The notes under the pieces were generated by a model that saw only the letters and a program-made list of their open reading frames with translations, did no database searches and was not told where the DNA came from. Position numbers and translations under genes: made by a program. From NCBI GenBank assembly GCA_964591455.1, contig CAZQDZ010000014.1, positions 1-64,000 on the forward strand: 64,000 nucleotides of DNA, written 5' to 3'. Within the stretch, counting starts at the first letter, position 1. Each line of letters begins with the position of its first letter. Positions 18,034 through 27,026 of this stretch are shown here, in pieces. The DNA comes from RFSX01 sp964591455 (GTDB taxonomy: Bacteria; Bacteroidota; Bacteroidia; Chitinophagales; Saprospiraceae).

Positions 18034-18747
18034 ATGTCACGGACCTTTAAGTCAGAAGGCATAGTCCTCAGCAGTCTTAAGTATTCTGAGACGAGCCTAA
18101 TACTGGATATCTATACCAAGCAGCATGGCTTAGGCTCCTATATAGTCAGTGGTGTACGGAAACAAAAATCGCGAACAGCCAATGTCTACCATCCTATGAA
18201 TATCATAGATATGGTCGCCTATACTTCAGGGCAAAGTCTCTCCCGTATCAAGGAAGCAAGCTACGCTTATATATATCAGCAGTTGGACAGAGATGTGATT
18301 AGAGCTGCTGTGGGCACCTATATCATAGAGTTAGTAAGAAATGCCATTCAGGATAAGGAGCCAGATGAAAGATTGTATTCTTTTATAAGAGAAACATTAT
18401 TGTCATTAGATAATGGTTCACTATCGATAGGCACACTGCCTTATCAGTTCGCCATACAGTTGGCAGAATATATGGGATTCCAAATGCAAGATAATTACAG
18501 TGAGGAAACCCCTTACTTTGATCTAAGCGCTGGTCAGTATGTGACAGCGCTGACCTCAGATAGCAGTGTGCTCGACGGCACGCTGAGTACAGTCATGCAT
18601 CAGCTAATGACAGGCGTACAGACTATATCACTATCTAAGCAGGACAGAGCCTTTCTTCTGGACAAACTCATGTCCTACTATGAATTACATATAGACAATT
18701 TCAAGCCACTGAGGTCTATCCCTGTTCTTAGATCTATCTTCGGATAA
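18034..18747 (+). CDS. recO: DNA repair protein RecO
   Basis: A 237-residue RecO. The N-terminal OB fold begins SRTFKSEGIVLSSLKYSETSLILDIYTKQHGLGSYIVSGVRK, the usual RecO opening, and a helical domain follows (about 80-237). It works in the RecFOR pathway, loading RecA onto SSB-coated ssDNA and annealing complementary strands. The zinc-finger cysteines seen in many RecO proteins are missing, as is common in Bacteroidota. It follows a small unknown ORF by 7 bases and precedes the E1 gene by 44 bases. Confidence 0.92.
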   Translation: MSRTFKSEGIVLSSLKYSETSLILDIYTKQHGLGSYIVSGVRKQKSRTANVYHPMNIIDMVAYTSGQSLSRIKEASYAYIYQQLDRDVIRAAVGTYIIELVRNAIQDKEPDERLYSFIRETLLSLDNGSLSIGTLPYQFAIQLAEYMGFQMQDNYSEETPYFDLSAGQYVTALTSDSSVLDGTLSTVMHQLMTGVQTISLSKQDRAFLLDKLMSYYELHIDNFKPLRSIPVLRSIFG

Positions 18748-18791
18748 TATTGTATTAGCTTTTTCTCATATTTGTTAGCCTACAGCACATT

Positions 18792-20789
18792 ATGAAATTA
18801 GAATTACAAGAATCTATCACTTACGATCGTAAGCGGCTGTCAAAAGCGACACTGCTAGAGTTGTATAGTTATATGGTAGCGCCACGACTGGTGGAAGAAA
18901 AAATGCTCTCCTTGCTCAGACAAGGGAAAATCAGCAAGTGGTTTTCTGGCATAGGTCAGGAAGCTATAGCTGTGGGATGTACAATGGCGCTAGAAGAGGA
19001 TGAATGGATATTTCCAATGCATCGGAATCTCGGTGTTTTTACCACCAGAAATGTACCTTTAAATAGGCTCTTTGGACAGTGGCAAGGTAAACCATCTGGA
19101 TTTACAAATGGCCGAGACCGTTCTTTTCACTTCGGTACTAAGGAATACAACATCTGGGGCATGATATCACATCTCGGTCCCCAGCTTTCATTGGCCAGTG
19201 GGATTGCTATGGCACATAAACTGTCTGGTCAGAAAAAGATAAGTTTGGCTTTTACCGGAGAAGGAGGGACGAGTGAGGGAGAATTTCACGAGGCGCTTAA
19301 TGTAGCTGCCGTGTGGCAGTTACCGGTCATTTTTGTGATAGAGAATAACGGCTATGGTTTATCTACTCCCACAGAAGAACAGTACAGATGTAAGCACTTG
19401 GCAGATAGAGGCAAGGGATATGGTATGAAATCCTTTCTGGTAGATGGAAATAATATTCTGGAGGTGTATAACACCATTAATAAAGCGGCCAAATCCATTC
19501 GCAAGAAGCCAGAGCCTATCCTTGTAGAATGTGTCACCTTTAGACGAAGAGGCCATGAAGAAGCTTCAGGAACCAAGTATGTGCCAGATGACCTTATGGC
19601 CTATTGGGAGAAGCGAGACCCTATAACTAACTATGAGCAATATCTTCTAGATGAAAAAGTGATTACGCAGAAAGAGATTACCGCGCTTAAGGAAAGTGTA
19701 AAAAAACATATTAAGGAGGAGCTGGAGGTCAGTTATGCAGCAGAGGATGTAGAAGTCAATGAGGCTAAAGAGCTTGCTGCTGTGTACCATGACGGTGATT
19801 TCGAGGTCACCCAACCTGCGTCCGCAACCAAAGAGATGCGATTTATAGATGCGTTGTCAGACGGCTTGCGAGAAGCAATGGACAAGTGGGATAATCTGAT
19901 TCTCATGGGACAGGATATTGCAGACTATGGCGGTGTATTCAAGATTACTGATGGTTTTACAGCAGCTTATGGAAAGGAAAGAGTGCGGAATACACCACTG
20001 TGCGAAAGTGCGATCATCGGTATCGGATTGGGGCTGAGCATGAAGGGATACAAATCCATGGTAGAAATGCAGTTTGCAGATTTTGTGACCTGTGGCTTTA
20101 ATCAGATTGTAAATAATCTTGCTAAGATCCACTATCGGTGGGGCCATGCTGCTGATGTCGTTATCAGAATGCCTTGCGGTGGGGGAGTGGGCGCAGGTCC
20201 ATTCCATAGTCAAACTAATGAAGCTTGGTTTGCACATACCCCTGGACTCAAAATCGTCTATCCATCCTCGGCGACTGATGCTAAGGGTCTGCTTTTGGCA
20301 GCGCTGGAAGATAAGAATCCGGTCATGTTTTTCGAACATAAGGGCTTGTATAGAACCCATTCGCAGGAAGTCCCAGAAGGATTTTACACGATAGAAATAG
20401 GGAAAGGCAAACGTGTGCAGAGTGGGGATGATATTTCTATAATCACCTATGGTATGGGAGTGTACTGGGCTACTGCTGAAGTGGAAGCGTTAGGTGTCTC
20501 CGCGGATATTATAGACTTGCGTTCACTAGTGCCTTTGGACTATGGCATTATTCATGATAGTATAATTAAGACAAATAGAGTGGTGATTTTGCATGAGGAT
20601 GCTTTGTTTGGCGGTCTAGGCGGGGAGATTTCTTCTTATATATCAGAACATCTCTTCGAACATTTAGATGCTCCAATCGTTAGAGTTGGAAGTTTGGATA
20701 CGCCAATCCCTTTCCACAGAGAGTTAGAGAAAGTGTATCTGGCCTCAAGTAAACTTAGCGAAGCCATTTCTAAAACACTAGAATATTAG
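18792..20789 (+). CDS. Fused alpha/beta E1 of a branched-chain-type 2-oxoacid dehydrogenase
   Basis: A 665-residue fusion. Residues about 1-310 are the TPP-dependent alpha part (FSGIGQEAIAVG, GEGGTSEGEFHEALNVAA with the GDG-type TPP motif, FVIENNGYGLSTPT, RGHEEASG). Residues about 340-665 are the beta part (FIDALSDGLREAM, GQDIADYGGVFKITDG, CESAIIGIGLGL, FADFVTCGFNQIVNN, and the C-terminal transketolase-C domain VVILHEDALFGGLGGEI). It decarboxylates 2-oxoacids, probably branched-chain 2-oxoisovalerate or pyruvate, for transfer to an E2 subunit. The E2 and E3 genes are not in the window. Single-chain E1 of this type is common in Bacteroidota. Confidence 0.92.
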   Translation: MKLELQESITYDRKRLSKATLLELYSYMVAPRLVEEKMLSLLRQGKISKWFSGIGQEAIAVGCTMALEEDEWIFPMHRNLGVFTTRNVPLNRLFGQWQGKPSGFTNGRDRSFHFGTKEYNIWGMISHLGPQLSLASGIAMAHKLSGQKKISLAFTGEGGTSEGEFHEALNVAAVWQLPVIFVIENNGYGLSTPTEEQYRCKHLADRGKGYGMKSFLVDGNNILEVYNTINKAAKSIRKKPEPILVECVTFRRRGHEEASGTKYVPDDLMAYWEKRDPITNYEQYLLDEKVITQKEITALKESVKKHIKEELEVSYAAEDVEVNEAKELAAVYHDGDFEVTQPASATKEMRFIDALSDGLREAMDKWDNLILMGQDIADYGGVFKITDGFTAAYGKERVRNTPLCESAIIGIGLGLSMKGYKSMVEMQFADFVTCGFNQIVNNLAKIHYRWGHAADVVIRMPCGGGVGAGPFHSQTNEAWFAHTPGLKIVYPSSATDAKGLLLAALEDKNPVMFFEHKGLYRTHSQEVPEGFYTIEIGKGKRVQSGDDISIITYGMGVYWATAEVEALGVSADIIDLRSLVPLDYGIIHDSIIKTNRVVILHEDALFGGLGGEISSYISEHLFEHLDAPIVRVGSLDTPIPFHRELEKVYLASSKLSEAISKTLEY

Positions 20790-20807
20790 ACCAAGAAAAA
20801 CTGGATT

Positions 20808-21374
20808 ATGACAAAACTAAATTATGCCAACTTGAAATCTAAGGTTGTCAAGTACAATGAAATCTTAAAGAATACTCATAATTATAGAAAGGATTGGAGC
20901 GAAGGATTAAGAGATGAGATTATAGATAACCTTAAAAAGGTAATCAAGAAAACGAAATTGAGTGCATACGTTGATGTCAAGGATGATATCGAAAATCTTG
21001 AAGTTATCTCATTGTCACTTGGTACAGAGGTTAGTGGTATAGCAGAGAAGCTACCTGGAAATCATCTACCGGGTAATCACCTTAGAAGACCCTTTATTAA
21101 GTCCAATGGGTCACTGATATTCCAACAGTTATTTAATGGAAAGTTGATGATTATGATTATGTACCCATACATAGAGGGTTATGGTCAGCCCAAACCACCG
21201 ATGACGCTGGAAATCATAAGACCTGAGGAATATAAGCCAGCTTTTATGCTGAGATATCTGGAGACTTTTATGAAGGAGGTGATAGAATGGGAAGACTTTG
21301 ATGATGATGTGCCAGAAAAAATGGGCATGAATCCAATCGGATTTTCTTCACTCAATGCAGAACAAGACGAATAA
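20808..21374 (+). CDS. Conserved-looking cytoplasmic protein of unknown function
   Basis: A 188-residue soluble protein that starts 18 bases after the E1 stop, so it is probably in the same transcript, which ends at the terminator at 21402. The N-terminal 70 residues are helical and Lys-rich. A small in-frame duplication makes PGNHLPGNHL near residue 84. The C-terminal half is beta/alpha (LIFQQLFNGKLMIMIMYPYIEGYGQPKPPMTLEI) and ends acidic. No family is recognised and there is no signal peptide. Confidence 0.65.
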   Translation: MTKLNYANLKSKVVKYNEILKNTHNYRKDWSEGLRDEIIDNLKKVIKKTKLSAYVDVKDDIENLEVISLSLGTEVSGIAEKLPGNHLPGNHLRRPFIKSNGSLIFQQLFNGKLMIMIMYPYIEGYGQPKPPMTLEIIRPEEYKPAFMLRYLETFMKEVIEWEDFDDDVPEKMGMNPIGFSSLNAEQDE

Positions 21375-21401
21375 ATACTTTATTAGTACGATAAACAATA
21401 T

Positions 21402-21438
21402 AAAAACCCTGACAGAATTCATTCTGTCAGGGTTTTTT
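21402..21438. terminator. Bidirectional rho-independent terminator
   Basis: A 17-bp near-perfect palindrome (AAAAACCCTGACAGAAT with ATTCTGTCAGGGTTTTT around a TC loop) lies between the convergent E1-operon end and the cysteine-synthase-like gene. It has T-tracts usable in both directions. Confidence 0.92.
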
Positions 21439-21454
21439 CATACTTATTTTTTAA

Positions 21455-22468
21455 CTAGACGGCGGCTAGTTTTCTTGATCGTATATAGCCTTGAGCTACC
21501 ATCCACTCATCATTATAGATTTTAGATAGGTATCTAGAACCATGATCAGAGAATAATAAGACTACGACATCATCTTCTTTTAATCTACCGTTGAGTTGAA
21601 GAAGCGCTTCGCAGGTACTTCCACTAGAATATCCTATGAAAAGTCCTTCAGTCTTGCATATCTCCCTTGCTCTTAGTGCACTTTCCTTATCAGTTACTTT
21701 GATAAATTCATCTATGACTGCTCTATCATAGTTAGCAGGTATAATGTCCTTGCCCAGCCCTTCTACCTTTTTTGGGTACACTTCATCCTTATCATATATT
21801 TCTTGGTCATGGAACTTCTTAAGGGCTGAACCATAAGCATCTACGCCAATAATTTGGACGTTTTCATTTTGTTGCTTAAGATATCTTCCTGTTCCGACTA
21901 AGGTTCCACAAGTACCTCCACAGCAGATATAGTGGCTTACTTTACCGTCTGTTTGTTCCCAGATTTCAGGACCAGTAGAAGTATAATGCGCCATGGCATT
22001 TTCTGTATTGTAGTTCTGATTAAGGTAATAGGCGTTTTCCAATTCAACTGATAATTTTTCAGCCTTTTTGTAATACGAGTTTGGATCCTGGCTATCTACA
22101 TCAGCGGGACAAAGGACTATTTTGGCGCCCATGGCTTTCAGCATTGCCAATTTTTCCTTGGAGGAAGAATTTTTGACTGTCAGTACACATTTATATCCTT
22201 TTATAGCGCAAATCATTGCGACACTAAAGCCCATATTACCAGAAGTGGCTTCGATGATAGTGTCACCAGCCTTAATTAGACCTTTTTTCTCTGCCTGCTC
22301 TATCATATAGAGGGCTGATCTGTCCTTTGCCGAATTACTTGGGTTAAACGCTTCTACTTTAGCATATACTTTACAGCCAAGTAAAGCACTTAGATTTTGA
22401 AGTTTGACTAGTGGTGTCTTTGCTACCAATTGTGTAACGTCCTCCACCGATCTGTTGCATTTTATCAT
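21455..22468 (-). CDS. PLP-dependent cysteine synthase / cystathionine beta-synthase-like enzyme
   Basis: From the ATG at 22468 this is a 337-residue fold-type II PLP enzyme. Key features are the PLP lysine Lys48 in NPSNSAKDRS, the substrate loop EATSGNMGFS, and the phosphate-binding loop CCGGTCGTLVGTG. It lacks C-terminal CBS domains. It probably makes cysteine from O-acetylserine and sulfide, or cystathionine from serine and homocysteine; SahH at 31.4 kb would supply homocysteine. The frame extends 22 residues upstream to a TTG (22534), but that stretch holds a perfect 10-bp inverted repeat and reads poorly as protein, so I prefer the ATG. Confidence 0.88.
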   Translation of the reverse strand: MIKCNRSVEDVTQLVAKTPLVKLQNLSALLGCKVYAKVEAFNPSNSAKDRSALYMIEQAEKKGLIKAGDTIIEATSGNMGFSVAMICAIKGYKCVLTVKNSSSKEKLAMLKAMGAKIVLCPADVDSQDPNSYYKKAEKLSVELENAYYLNQNYNTENAMAHYTSTGPEIWEQTDGKVSHYICCGGTCGTLVGTGRYLKQQNENVQIIGVDAYGSALKKFHDQEIYDKDEVYPKKVEGLGKDIIPANYDRAVIDEFIKVTDKESALRAREICKTEGLFIGYSSGSTCEALLQLNGRLKEDDVVVLLFSDHGSRYLSKIYNDEWMVAQGYIRSRKLAAV

Positions 22469-22490
22469 TGCCTGATCTTCAGTTAGTTTG

Positions 22491-22520
22491 AAAAGACAGA
22501 GGTTAATTATTCTGTCTTTT
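22491..22520 (-). promoter_or_regulatory. Leader hairpin of the cysteine-synthase-like gene
   Basis: A perfect 10-bp inverted repeat AAAAGACAGA / TCTGTCTTTT with a 10-base loop lies 23 bases upstream of the preferred ATG. It could be an mRNA leader hairpin or an operator. The function is unknown. Confidence 0.4.
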
Positions 22521-22663
22521 AGTTGGTTGCACAATTATAGCCAAACATAACGGTATTAGTAGAATGTACACTAAAGATATGTCAAGTTAAAATATTCGTA
22601 AAATTGTCGTAAATAACTGATAAAAAACCATTTATACAATGGTTGCTATGTTATTTGTCTAGT

Positions 22664-23011
22664 TTATCTATGGGTATTATTTTTCATGTTTATGGCCTCT
22701 TTTACGATAATTGATACTTCTGAGGGTATATTGGCCAGAATATCCAATCTTATACTAGAGACCATTTTTCGGTTTTTCATGTCTAGTATGGGGAAGGTTT
22801 GGGCCAAAGCACGGCCATCCAAAAAGCATAAATCTACATGGCTTTTCTTAATAGGATTGAGATAGCAAACCCAACTATTTTGGTCATAGAAGGGAATTTT
22901 GTATCTCATTTTTCTAGTCATACCTAGAGATTCTCTAAACTCAGTGTCCAAAGTATTGATGAGTTCGGCCTGTAGAGGCGCCAAGTTTTCAAGAAATTCC
23001 ATGTAAATCAT
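22664..23011 (-). CDS. DUF1801 domain protein
   Basis: A 115-residue protein with the DUF1801 (YdhG-like) pattern: MEFLENLAPLQAELINTLDTEF, then MRYKIPFYDQNSWVCYLNPIKKSHVDLCFLDG. The family is small and its biochemical role is not established. Its ATG overlaps the stop region of ftcD by four bases, so it is translated from the same transcript. The terminal SEVSIIVKEAINMK helix is typical. Confidence 0.82.
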   Translation of the reverse strand: MIYMEFLENLAPLQAELINTLDTEFRESLGMTRKMRYKIPFYDQNSWVCYLNPIKKSHVDLCFLDGRALAQTFPILDMKNRKMVSSIRLDILANIPSEVSIIVKEAINMKNNTHR

Positions 23012-24702
23012 GCATCTATATGCTCCTGAACAGTAGAAAGAATTAGATTCTTCTTAGTTTCTGAATCTTCTAATATCATTCGGCCCTTCTCGAGTGCCAT
23101 AGTTACATAATCCTTATCTCTGAAGCCAGCGCAATTGATCTGAACATTAAGATAGGCCCCGTGAATGGCAGCATGACAACAAAGGGCACCCACGCCGGCA
23201 TCAGAAGCGGAGGCTGGATTTCCATTCTTGGCCATATCAGTGAGCATTTTGTAGGCTTCGCTAGAGGTTTCCATAATTTTCAGAGGGACCTCTATGGCAT
23301 TAATAGTTGCTGAATGCATGGCTTTTTTTCTGGCTTCTTTCTCTGCCTCACTAGCTTTTGGCATTTTGACTGCAGCCATTATCCCATTGAACGCCGCCGT
23401 ATCTTCATCCACTAGGCCAAGCAGTCTATCTAAAATCTGCTGTCCTGTGTCTGCTGCATCAGAAAAATATTCCCATCTGCTATCCCAGCCTCTTTTGTGT
23501 GATGAAAGGTTAGCCACCATTGTACCTAAGGCTACCCCTAGGGCGCCTACATAGGCAGAGATACTACCACCACCTGGTGCGGGGCTTTCTGAGGCTGTCT
23601 CAGAAGCAAATTGGGTTAAATTCAACTTTATTAGGGGTGCACTAGCTGAATCCTCTAGTAGGTATTCAATAACTTTCTTTTTAGGATCGAAGGGGGCTAG
23701 CTCATCTAGGCCTAGTGATTTGATGGCAATATGAATGATTTCTTGCTCAGAGATACCAGTGGATCTCTTCTGTTTTTTTAGGAAATGTTTTCCAGCATCT
23801 ATAAGTACCTTTTTGGGCACAAGCCCTACCAATTCTGAACCCGTTACTCTGAGTCCTCTATCTGTGGCGCTTTGCATTGTCGCTTCGAAGGCCTCGTGTA
23901 ATGAGGTCACATTTATATCAGTCAGATTCATAGATATTTGGGCGATACCATATTCCTTTATATACCATCCAATAGCTTTCACAGATTTGAGCATGCCCGG
24001 TACTCTTAGCGCATTTCCTTCTTTATCTCTGACTATCTCCCCTGTAACTGGATTTCCTTTTCGCTTTATTCTACCATTTTCTCTGATATCAAAGGCTATG
24101 GCATTAGCTCGTCTAACTGAGGTCGAATTCAGATTTACATTATAAGCTACCAAGAAGTCTCTAGCACCGATGACTGTTGCACCAGATTTAGCGTTGAATG
24201 ATGCTGGTCCAAAATCTGGTTTCCAATGAGAATCAGTCATTTTCTTAGCCAAACCCTCATATTCACCAGATCTAATTGTAGCTAGATTTTTTCTATCAGG
24301 GTGTCTAGCAGCTGATTCGTATAGATAGACTGGGATAGATAATTCTCTGCCCACTCTTTCTCCAAGTTTCTCAGCATACTTTACCGTCTCCTCCATATTG
24401 ATATCTGCGATGGGGATAAGTGGACACACGTCAGTGGCGCCCATTCGAGGGTGCTCACCCTGATGCTGACTCATATCTATCAGTTCTCCAGCTTTTTTTA
24501 TAGCTCTAAATGCAGCCTCTATAACTGGCTCGGGTGGTCCTACGAAGGTCACCACAGTTCGGTTCGTAGCCTTTCCAGGGTCTACATCCAGTAGTTTGAC
24601 CCCATCAGTGTCAGAGATTTCAGCTGTAATAGCATCTATTATTGACATATCTACCCCTTCACTGAAATTGGGAACACATTCTATTAATGGTGTGGACGAC
24701 AT
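23008..24702 (-). CDS. ftcD: Bifunctional glutamate formimidoyltransferase / formimidoyl-THF cyclodeaminase
   Basis: A 564-residue fusion. Residues about 1-330 are the formiminotransferase domain (LIECVPNFSEGVD, GEHPRMGATDVCPLIPI, VGARDFLVAYNVNLN, VTGSELVGLVPKKVL). Residues about 350-564 are the helical cyclodeaminase domain (FASETASESPAPGGGSISAYVGALG). Together they move the formimino group from the histidine-breakdown product formiminoglutamate to tetrahydrofolate and release ammonia, giving methenyl-THF. Length matches mammalian FTCD (541). hutH, hutU and hutI are not nearby, so the pathway is dispersed. It heads a two-gene operon with the DUF1801 gene. Confidence 0.95.
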   Translation of the reverse strand: MSSTPLIECVPNFSEGVDMSIIDAITAEISDTDGVKLLDVDPGKATNRTVVTFVGPPEPVIEAAFRAIKKAGELIDMSQHQGEHPRMGATDVCPLIPIADINMEETVKYAEKLGERVGRELSIPVYLYESAARHPDRKNLATIRSGEYEGLAKKMTDSHWKPDFGPASFNAKSGATVIGARDFLVAYNVNLNSTSVRRANAIAFDIRENGRIKRKGNPVTGEIVRDKEGNALRVPGMLKSVKAIGWYIKEYGIAQISMNLTDINVTSLHEAFEATMQSATDRGLRVTGSELVGLVPKKVLIDAGKHFLKKQKRSTGISEQEIIHIAIKSLGLDELAPFDPKKKVIEYLLEDSASAPLIKLNLTQFASETASESPAPGGGSISAYVGALGVALGTMVANLSSHKRGWDSRWEYFSDAADTGQQILDRLLGLVDEDTAAFNGIMAAVKMPKASEAEKEARKKAMHSATINAIEVPLKIMETSSEAYKMLTDMAKNGNPASASDAGVGALCCHAAIHGAYLNVQINCAGFRDKDYVTMALEKGRMILEDSETKKNLILSTVQEHIDA

Positions 24703-24825
24703 ATGAGTAAGTGATTTTGATTATTAAATATTGATTACCTTTCAGATACAGTCTTGGCCAAATATAATCACTTCGTGATTCGTTTTTGAAAATGTATACA
24801 ACGACTAGATATTGACAACAAGAAA

Positions 24826-26304
24826 ATGAAAAGAACATTAGCATATACACAAAGCATAATTCGTGCATTGGTTATACCCATATTATTCTGTTCTCTTCTC
24901 ATATCTTCTTTGAGAGCTCAGGAGATTAGTATTTCTCCAGAAGTAAATATTAGAAATTACTTTTCATATGAATTACTAGGCAAGATTTCAGACAGGTATC
25001 TTATATATCGGGATAAAGGGTTCTTAAAGGAGGTAGATGTTTTCAATGAGTTTATGGAACATACGCAACATTCTGAGCTGGTTTTTGAGAAAAAGAAAAC
25101 AGATGTAATCAGCACAATTGGTTTAGATACCAGTTTTCAGATTGTCTATGGTTATTTGGATAATGACTCCTTATTCGTAAAAATGAGGAGATACGATAAA
25201 AAAGTTTCACTGATAGACAGTAGCCTCATAACTAAGATTTCTAAAAAAGACCTAAAGCGAAGTGTCAATAGCATTGTGTCAGAGAATAAGAGCAAACTTC
25301 TTCTATATACTATAAATAAGAATGATGAGTTAGATCTGTATTTGTACGACAATGAGAAAAACAGACTTGCTATATACCGTCGTTTGCAGTTTCCTCCCGA
25401 CATCAATCTCAGGTCAGATATTAAGGAAATGGTTCTTTCTGATAAAGGAGGACTTTCATTATTGCTATACAAGCAAGAGGCTGGAGGGTCAAAAAAAGAT
25501 GAAGTAAAATACTTTCATTACTCCCTATTTTCAGACAGGGGAAATCTTGTGAGTATATCACTCTTAGATAGAATAAGACGAGATATCTATTTGGATTATG
25601 ATAACCTCAATGATAAAGTGATAATAAGTGGGTTATATTCAGAAAGAAAGACCAGGGACAATAGTGGGGTTTTCTTAGTCAGTAAGTCTCCACATAATCT
25701 TGGAGAGACAGAGCAAGCTAAATTGATTCCATTCTCAGAATCGCTGGTTAATGAGGTCTCTAGGACAAGAAAGAAGAAGAATAAAATCTTTGAGCATTTC
25801 ACCTTTAAAGATATTATAAAGCGTCATGATGGAGGGGTTATTATGGTTATGGAATTGGCGAAGGAGTTTTCACGAAGAAGTTCATATGCAACCAATTATA
25901 GCAGGTCTACTAGTTACAATTCTCACGTAAGGCGAGGGTGGGTGGATTACTATAATGAAGATATTATAGTCTCAAGTATCTCACCAGAAGGAACTGTAGA
26001 CTGGAATAAAATCTTGTACAAGAAACAGTTCTCACAAGATGATGACGCATTGTTTTCATCTTTTTATATCATGCTGACGCCTTCTCGTATGCGCATGCTA
26101 TATAATGACGAGATTAAGACCAGTAATACAGTCAGTGAATATATAGTAGACCCTGCCGGAAATGTTGCAAGGAATAGCTTACTCAGTACAGATAATCAAA
26201 ATGTAAAATTGCGCTTCCGTGATGCAGTACAGCTTGGCAGTAATGAATTGCTTGTGCCCAGCGAGTCTAATTTTAATTTGAGTCTAATCAAGATAACCTA
26301 CTAA
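24826..26304 (+). CDS. Secreted protein of unknown function
   Basis: A 492-residue protein with a long N-terminal region and signal sequence (ALVIPILFCSLLISSLRAQE, residues about 14-33). The remainder is rich in charged residues and repeating beta-strand-like units (YGYLDNDSLFVKMRRYDKK, KLLLYTINKNDELDLYLYDNEKN, SLLLYKQE), compatible with a beta-propeller. A Ser/Tyr/Arg-rich loop (RRSSYATNYSRSTSYNSH) lies near residue 350. There is no T9SS tail and no recognised family. It is followed by a terminator, is divergent from ftcD, and is probably monocistronic. Confidence 0.65.
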   Translation: MKRTLAYTQSIIRALVIPILFCSLLISSLRAQEISISPEVNIRNYFSYELLGKISDRYLIYRDKGFLKEVDVFNEFMEHTQHSELVFEKKKTDVISTIGLDTSFQIVYGYLDNDSLFVKMRRYDKKVSLIDSSLITKISKKDLKRSVNSIVSENKSKLLLYTINKNDELDLYLYDNEKNRLAIYRRLQFPPDINLRSDIKEMVLSDKGGLSLLLYKQEAGGSKKDEVKYFHYSLFSDRGNLVSISLLDRIRRDIYLDYDNLNDKVIISGLYSERKTRDNSGVFLVSKSPHNLGETEQAKLIPFSESLVNEVSRTRKKKNKIFEHFTFKDIIKRHDGGVIMVMELAKEFSRRSSYATNYSRSTSYNSHVRRGWVDYYNEDIIVSSISPEGTVDWNKILYKKQFSQDDDALFSSFYIMLTPSRMRMLYNDEIKTSNTVSEYIVDPAGNVARNSLLSTDNQNVKLRFRDAVQLGSNELLVPSESNFNLSLIKITY

Positions 26305-26308
26305 AATG

Positions 26309-26342
26309 AAAAAGGTACGCAGCGAATTGTATACCTTTTTTG
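26309..26342 (+). terminator. Rho-independent terminator after the secreted protein gene
   Basis: AAAAAGGTA (26309-26317) pairs with TACCTTTTT (26332-26340) and a T-run follows. It lies 5 bases after the stop codon. Confidence 0.7.
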
Positions 26343-26409
26343 AATCGAAAATAAGATTGTTATAATCTTGTATATTTTATCTAATACAGATTTGACGTGT
26401 ATGTACACC

Positions 26410-26647
26410 TTACTTACTCTGGACATTTATAATGTATATGCCCTTATAATTGGGGTCAGTATCTATGTACAACGAATTTTTTGCCGAGTGACTTGGATAA
26501 GAGCTGACTATTAGTCGTAAATATCTGAACACGCATGTCTTCCTGATAAGGATTGTCTATATAGATTTTAGCGCTTTCCAAACTGATTCTATTTGTGATA
26601 AATGAAAAAGGATAGATAGGTATGAAAAGAGAGAAAGGTCCTGGCAA
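26410..26647 (-). pseudogene. Remnant of a T9SS sorting domain
   Basis: Reading the minus strand, SAKIYIDNPYQEDMRVQIF and TTNSQLLSKSLGKKF match the strand pattern of a T9SS C-terminal domain. The frame then breaks near 26458 and continues in another frame as YKGIYIINVQSK before a stop at 26410. That is the usual final strand (L-x-KGIYIINV). No intact upstream gene exists. Farther upstream on the same strand a 51-residue fragment (26745-26900) may belong to the same decayed gene. Confidence 0.5.
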
Positions 26648-27026
26648 CTTTCCGACAAAACCTTTTTACTAAGATATACTCAACTTTTCTTAAAAATTAT
26701 CTTTTGGTTGGGTACTGCTCTGAAAATTCCTCTTAATTATTTTCTTACGAGCTTATAAGGCCAAAGATATATTGGTATCGGCCTGCATTATTAGACAATC
26801 CTTCCTTTACTTTGTCAATTTTCCTTCCATCTGGTGGTGTCTTTTGCCCGACAAATTTCAGATAGTAAGAGCCAATGTTTTTTTCAAAATCCAAATTCAT
26901 CTTTTTCAGGCCATATCAAGCACCGAAACTACAGAAATGCTTCATTTTGAGTGAATTATGAGTCCTCAAAAACATCTATTTTGGCATCCAATTTAGTATC
27001 TTTGCAGCGCTAATAGAAGTCAAAAT
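26648..27026. other. Non-coding stretch upstream of gyrB
   Basis: It contains only short ORFs. On the minus strand a 51-residue fragment (26745-26900, SYYLKFVGQKTPPDGRK then NNAGRYQYIFG) looks like decayed protein. On the plus strand TATCTTTG at 26997-27004 fits the Bacteroidota -7 box and should drive gyrB. Confidence 0.45.
26997..27004 (+). promoter_or_regulatory. Candidate -7 box for gyrB
   Basis: TATCTTTG matches TAnnTTTG and lies 22 bases before the gyrB ATG. A TTTTG sits upstream at 26979-26983, at a shorter spacing than the consensus. Confidence 0.4.

Noticed and set aside
26772..26954. 60-residue plus-strand ORF before gyrB
   Set aside because: The sequence reads better as decayed protein on the minus strand, and the ORF has no start context.
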